Positions 60,448 to 64,000 of a stretch of 64,000 nucleotides of DNA are shown here, in pieces. The position numbers and the translations under genes were made by a program. A model generated the notes under the pieces. The model saw only the letters and a program-made list of their open reading frames with translations. It did no database searches and was not told the origin of the DNA. Origin of the DNA: JBCBWG01 sp038523925 (GTDB lineage Bacteria > Pseudomonadota > Alphaproteobacteria > Rhizobiales > Hyphomicrobiaceae); assembly GCA_038523925.1 (NCBI GenBank), contig JBCBIY010000008.1, positions 1 to 64,000 on the forward strand, in the 5' to 3' direction. Numbering within the stretch: the first letter of the stretch is position 1; every line of letters starts with the position of its first letter.

Positions 60448-62256
60448 CTACTTTTGCGCAAAGGCTGCAAATGCCTTGCGGATCCGGGCGCTGAAGCGGC
60501 TCGAGGCCGGCCCGCGCAGGTGGCCCGATCGCGCCAGCTCTGTCGAAATCGCAAGACGGGTGCGCCGGCGCATCGCCTTGTAGGCATCGCCCGCCGCGGC
60601 CGCGCCCGCTTTGCCGGCCGCTTCAAGCCCACTCAGGAAGTGTGCGACCGCGACTTCGCGGTTGCGGGCAACGCCTCGGCCGCGATCATGCGCGACGGCG
60701 AGTGCAAGCTTGGCGCGAGCATGCCCGCGGGCGGCCGCCGCCGTCAGAAGTCGCGCGGCTTCTGCGTCGTCGCGCGGGCCGCCATGCCGGGTCTGCAGCA
60801 TCAGCGCGAGATTGTAGCGCGCCCGCAAGCCGTCGCGCTGGGCAGCCTTGCGATACCATTCGCGGGCGAGCCGCGCGTTGCGCGCGACGCCCTTGCCGGT
60901 CGCATAGAGAAAGCCGAGCGCCGTCATCGCGCGGACATCGCGGGCGGCAGCGCCGAGCTGATAATAGCGGAGTGCTGCGGCAAGGTTGCGGGGCCCGCCT
61001 TCGCCGTACTCCGCCATCGTCCCCAGCGCCCCGAGCGCCGCGCCGTGCTTCCGGTCAGCGGCTTTGGCGTACCATCGCGCAGCCTCGGCATCGTCCTCCG
61101 GCCCGCCAAGCCCATGATCGTGCATGCGGCCGAGGGCATATTGCGCGGCTGCCAGCCCCGTCTCAGCAGCGGCTCGGAACCGCTCGCGGGCGCGGGCGTA
61201 TGCCGCGGGCACGGCAGGCCCCTCGGCTTCGGCCGCAACGCCCTCGGAGTAAGCCTGCTCGGCTGCTTTCCGCGCGGCAACGAGGCGTGCCGGTTGCGGA
61301 TTAAGCCACGGCAGCCACAGCGCCTGCCGCCGCTCAATATCGGCGATGCGCGCGAGGGCAAGTTCCTCAAACGCGCCTCCCGGGAAACGCTTGATGTGCG
61401 CGCGGTAGCTTTGCAGCGTGCCGCCCGCCTTGATCCGGTCCCACGCTCTGATTTCTGCAAGGGTGTCGATCGCGGGCGGTGCCTCGCCGGGCGAGGCGCC
61501 CGCTTGGTCGGGCGCTGCGTCCTGGAACCGGAACGAATGGATGAGCGACGACCGCTCCCAGGGCACCTGACGGCCTTCCGTCGCCGCGATCACTTGCCGG
61601 CGCGTGGCGATGAACACGTCCTCGAGCGATGCGCCCGGTGTCGCAACCGCCTCGGCAAGCGCTGCTGTATAGGGTGAGTTCGCCCCAGCGCCATCGAAGG
61701 CAACCTTGCCGGGCGCCGTCGCGAACGCGAGATACGAATTGAGTGGCGGCGTGGCAGGCGCAAGACCCGGCTTCAGAGACCTGGCAAGGCGCGGCACGGC
61801 GTCTGACCGGCAAGCATCCAACACGATGATCGAGGCCGCCTCCCCGCGCCCCTGCAGCGCCCGGAAGACGACGCCAAGTTCAACGGCTTTGAACTGCACA
61901 TCGCGCTCGTCGCGAATGTCGGTCCCAACCGGCAGCAGGTAATTGTCGCGCGCAGTCTGCACGGCGTGTCCGGCGAAATAGAACAGCGCATCGGCCCCGT
62001 GCGCGCGGACCTTCGTCCCGAAGGTTTCGATCGCGGATTTTAGGCGCGCGCGGGTTGCGTTGCGCACGACGGTGACCTCAAAGCCAACTGCCTCCAGCGC
62101 GCGGCCCATTCGGTCAGCATCGCGCACAGGGTTTACGAGCGGACTTTCGGCGTAGCTGCCATTGCCGATGACGAGCGCCATCCGCGCGCGCGGGTCGGCT
62201 GCGCGCGCCGTCGCAAAGCAAACCAACACGCCGACCAATAGACAGAAAAGCCGCAT
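60448..62256 (-). CDS. Exported caspase-like protein with Sel1 repeats
   Basis: 602 aa from ATG 62256 (MRLFCLLVGVLVCF), which gives a clean signal peptide. The caspase fold starts ARMALVIGNGSYAESPL; the dyad is His97 (FYFAGHAVQ) and Cys149 (IIVLDACRSD). From about residue 345 there are Sel1-type helical repeats (AAAETGLAAAQYALGRMHDHGLG; GALGTMAEYGEGG; ALGFLYATGKG; NLALMLQTRHGG; ALAVAHDRGRG). A basic tail ends the protein. The second exported caspase homologue in the window; this one sits 95 bp upstream of the di-heme DUF4384 gene and is likely co-transcribed. Confidence 0.87.
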   Translation of the reverse strand: MRLFCLLVGVLVCFATARAADPRARMALVIGNGSYAESPLVNPVRDADRMGRALEAVGFEVTVVRNATRARLKSAIETFGTKVRAHGADALFYFAGHAVQTARDNYLLPVGTDIRDERDVQFKAVELGVVFRALQGRGEAASIIVLDACRSDAVPRLARSLKPGLAPATPPLNSYLAFATAPGKVAFDGAGANSPYTAALAEAVATPGASLEDVFIATRRQVIAATEGRQVPWERSSLIHSFRFQDAAPDQAGASPGEAPPAIDTLAEIRAWDRIKAGGTLQSYRAHIKRFPGGAFEELALARIADIERRQALWLPWLNPQPARLVAARKAAEQAYSEGVAAEAEGPAVPAAYARARERFRAAAETGLAAAQYALGRMHDHGLGGPEDDAEAARWYAKAADRKHGAALGALGTMAEYGEGGPRNLAAALRYYQLGAAARDVRAMTALGFLYATGKGVARNARLAREWYRKAAQRDGLRARYNLALMLQTRHGGPRDDAEAARLLTAAAARGHARAKLALAVAHDRGRGVARNREVAVAHFLSGLEAAGKAGAAAAGDAYKAMRRRTRLAISTELARSGHLRGPASSRFSARIRKAFAAFAQK

Positions 62257-62436
62257 CGCCGCCTCGACAGCCTTGGCCCCAGACAAGCCCCGTGCATAGA
62301 CTGAGTCGACACATCTTCCGGGCCCCGAAGGTCACAACGCGGGCCTGATCGCCCCCCGATTGCCGGGCGCACGCCGTTCAGCCTTTCGGGTCAAGCGACC
62401 ACGCCCAACCCGGATGCGTTCTAGGAGACGTTTTCC

Positions 62437-64000
62437 ATGCCCCACGCCGGCCGTCAGCTCATCGCCGAACTCGAGGCGCGCGGCGCTTCCGCCATCTTCA
62501 CCGTCCCGGGCGAGAGCTTTCTTGCAGCGCTCGACGGGATGCACACGGCAAGCACCATCCGGCCGATCGTTTGCCGGCAGGAAGGCGGCGCCGCGATGAT
62601 GGCGGATGCCTGGGGCAAGGTCACTGGGGCGCCTGGCATTTGCTTCGTGACGCGCGGTCCGGGGCTCGCAAATGCGATGAGCGGGCTGCACGTGGCGCAG
62701 CAGGATTCCACCCCGGTGATCCTCTTCCTCGGCCTGCCAGCCTCACAGACAGAAGACCGCGAAGCGTTTCAAGAGATCGAGACGAAGGGCCTGCTCAGCA
62801 CCTACGTGAAGTGGGCCGCGGTCATTCGCGATGCCGCCCGCATCCCCGAGTACGTTTCACGCGCGTATCATGTCGCCATGAGCGGCCGCCGCGGACCGGT
62901 CGTGCTTGGCCTGCCGGAAGACATGCTCGCCGGCGACATGCCGGAGCCTGCGCCAGCCCGCCTGCCGGCCGAAGTTGCCGCCGCACCGCGGCCAAGCGAC
63001 ATGGCAGCGCTGGCGGAGCGCCTTGCGAAGGCTGAGCGTCCCCTTGTGATCGCAGGCGGGTCTGGCTGGAGCAGCGACGTTCGCACCCAGCTCCAGACGT
63101 TCGCGCGCGCGCAGGCCATCCCGCTCGCCTCAAGTTTCAGGACCCAGGATTTCATCGATAACCAGGATCCGTCGTACGCCGGGTCGGTCGGCATCGGCCT
63201 CGACAAATCGCTCGCCGACGCCGTGCGCGACAGCGACCTTCTGATCGCAATCGGCTCGCGCCTCGGCGAGATCACGACCGGCGGTTACACGCTTGTTGAT
63301 AGCCCCTACCCAAAGCAACCGCTCGTCCACGTCCACGCTGACCCGGACGAACTGGGCACGGTCTACGTGCCGGAACTCGCGATCAACGCGACGTCCGCAT
63401 CGTTCGTCGCGGCTCTCTCAGAGCTTGAGATCCGGGGCGACGTGGCCCGTCGGCAGCCGCGCGTGGAAGCGCTCCACGCGGCATACCTGCGGTCCATCGC
63501 ACCCGTCGACGTGCCGGGGGATGTCGCCCTCGACCGCGTGATCGCGCAGCTTTCCGAGGCGCTGCCGGATGATGCGATCGTCACGAACGGGGCCGGCAAC
63601 TACGCAGCCTTCCTCAACCGCTTCTATCAGTATCGCGGCTATCCAACGCAGCTTGCGCCGACGAGCGGCTCGATGGGCTATGGCGTGCCCGCGGCGATCG
63701 CCGCCAAACTTGCGCATCCCGACCGGCCGGTCGTGGCGTTTGCCGGCGACGGCTGCTTCATGATGACCAGCCAGGAACTCGCAACCGCCATGCAGTACGA
63801 CCTCGCGATCGTCATCGTGGTCGTCAACAACGGGATGTATGGCACCATCCGGATGCATCAGGAGCGCGAGTACCCGGCGCGGGAAGTTGCAACAGCGCTC
63901 ACCAACCCGGACTTCGCGAAGTTTGCCGAAAGCTTTGGAGCCCACGGCGAGACGGTGACGCGCACCGACGGGTTCAAGCCGGCACTGGATCGCGCATTGG
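62437..64000 (+). CDS. Thiamine-diphosphate enzyme, partial at window edge
   Basis: At least 521 codons, open through the right edge, from ATG 62437 with TAGGAGA upstream. Activating Glu in VCRQEGGAAMMADAWGK, Rossmann-like middle domain, and the ThDP motif GDGCFMMTSQELATAMQ with Asn in VVNNGMYGTIRMHQ. The family is that of acetolactate synthase, benzoylformate decarboxylase and related enzymes; a few dozen C-terminal residues are missing. It is divergent from the Sel1 caspase gene. The specific reaction is not clear. Confidence 0.87.
   Translation, partial: MPHAGRQLIAELEARGASAIFTVPGESFLAALDGMHTASTIRPIVCRQEGGAAMMADAWGKVTGAPGICFVTRGPGLANAMSGLHVAQQDSTPVILFLGLPASQTEDREAFQEIETKGLLSTYVKWAAVIRDAARIPEYVSRAYHVAMSGRRGPVVLGLPEDMLAGDMPEPAPARLPAEVAAAPRPSDMAALAERLAKAERPLVIAGGSGWSSDVRTQLQTFARAQAIPLASSFRTQDFIDNQDPSYAGSVGIGLDKSLADAVRDSDLLIAIGSRLGEITTGGYTLVDSPYPKQPLVHVHADPDELGTVYVPELAINATSASFVAALSELEIRGDVARRQPRVEALHAAYLRSIAPVDVPGDVALDRVIAQLSEALPDDAIVTNGAGNYAAFLNRFYQYRGYPTQLAPTSGSMGYGVPAAIAAKLAHPDRPVVAFAGDGCFMMTSQELATAMQYDLAIVIVVVNNGMYGTIRMHQEREYPAREVATALTNPDFAKFAESFGAHGETVTRTDGFKPALDRAL

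Overview
The window is GC-rich, densely coded chromosomal DNA from an alphaproteobacterium. The best fit is a Hyphomicrobiales (Rhizobiales)-like lineage. The evidence is a PopZ/DUF2497 polar organiser next to valS, TolC and a protein-isoaspartate methyltransferase, a heterotetrameric sarcosine oxidase operon, and a FadE/FadJ/FadI beta-oxidation block. A DddL-type DMSP lyase points to a marine or saline habitat. No phage, plasmid, insertion sequence or CRISPR array was recognised. The species assignment is inference.

Layout. 1-390: structured tandem repeat. 438-6623 (minus): acyl-CoA synthetase; a secreted caspase-like protein with two small partners; HMG-CoA lyase with a CaiB-type CoA-transferase. 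6917-10169 (plus): a TauABC-like transporter with a terminator between binding protein and ATPase. 10208-14041: P460-type cytochrome, IlvD/Edd dehydratase, papain-like protein, SIMPL protein. 14155-16545: CAU tRNA, then an ArsR/SRPBCC operon divergent from GST and DUF899 genes, with repeated TTGACTA motifs between them. 16591-21165: serralysin-like RTX protease, a membrane protein, a PRC-barrel protein, and duplicated cyclophilin-like proteins. 21212-31030: a KAS/ACP pair, then fadD, fadI, fadJ and fadE. 31253-34144: four plus-strand genes (membrane protein, CDGSH protein, M48 protease, DUF2939). 34150-42946 (minus): valS, popZ, two tolC paralogues, pimT. 43175-43411: tRNA-Cys and tRNA-Asn.

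43389-44267 is the most unusual stretch. It holds seven ~125-bp tandem repeats that begin inside tRNA-Asn. Each downstream copy re-creates the T-loop and acceptor end of that tRNA, through CCA. The architecture resembles the rtT repeats behind E. coli tyrT. After it come soxBDAG (minus), whose delta subunit lacks the expected zinc cysteines, a small zinc-ribbon membrane protein, a DUF2325 gene and dddL, scoAB, a DUF2306 protein, a ThDP enzyme, a ureohydrolase/ornithine decarboxylase pair, a di-heme DUF4384 protein beside a second caspase-like protein with Sel1 repeats, and a second ThDP enzyme cut by the right edge.

Functionally the window is rich in CoA-thioester metabolism (fad genes, HMG-CoA lyase, CaiB, ScoAB, two acyl-CoA ligases), methylated-compound use (sarcosine, DMSP) and polyamine synthesis. 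Two separate loci encode exported caspase-fold proteins with uncharacterised partners.
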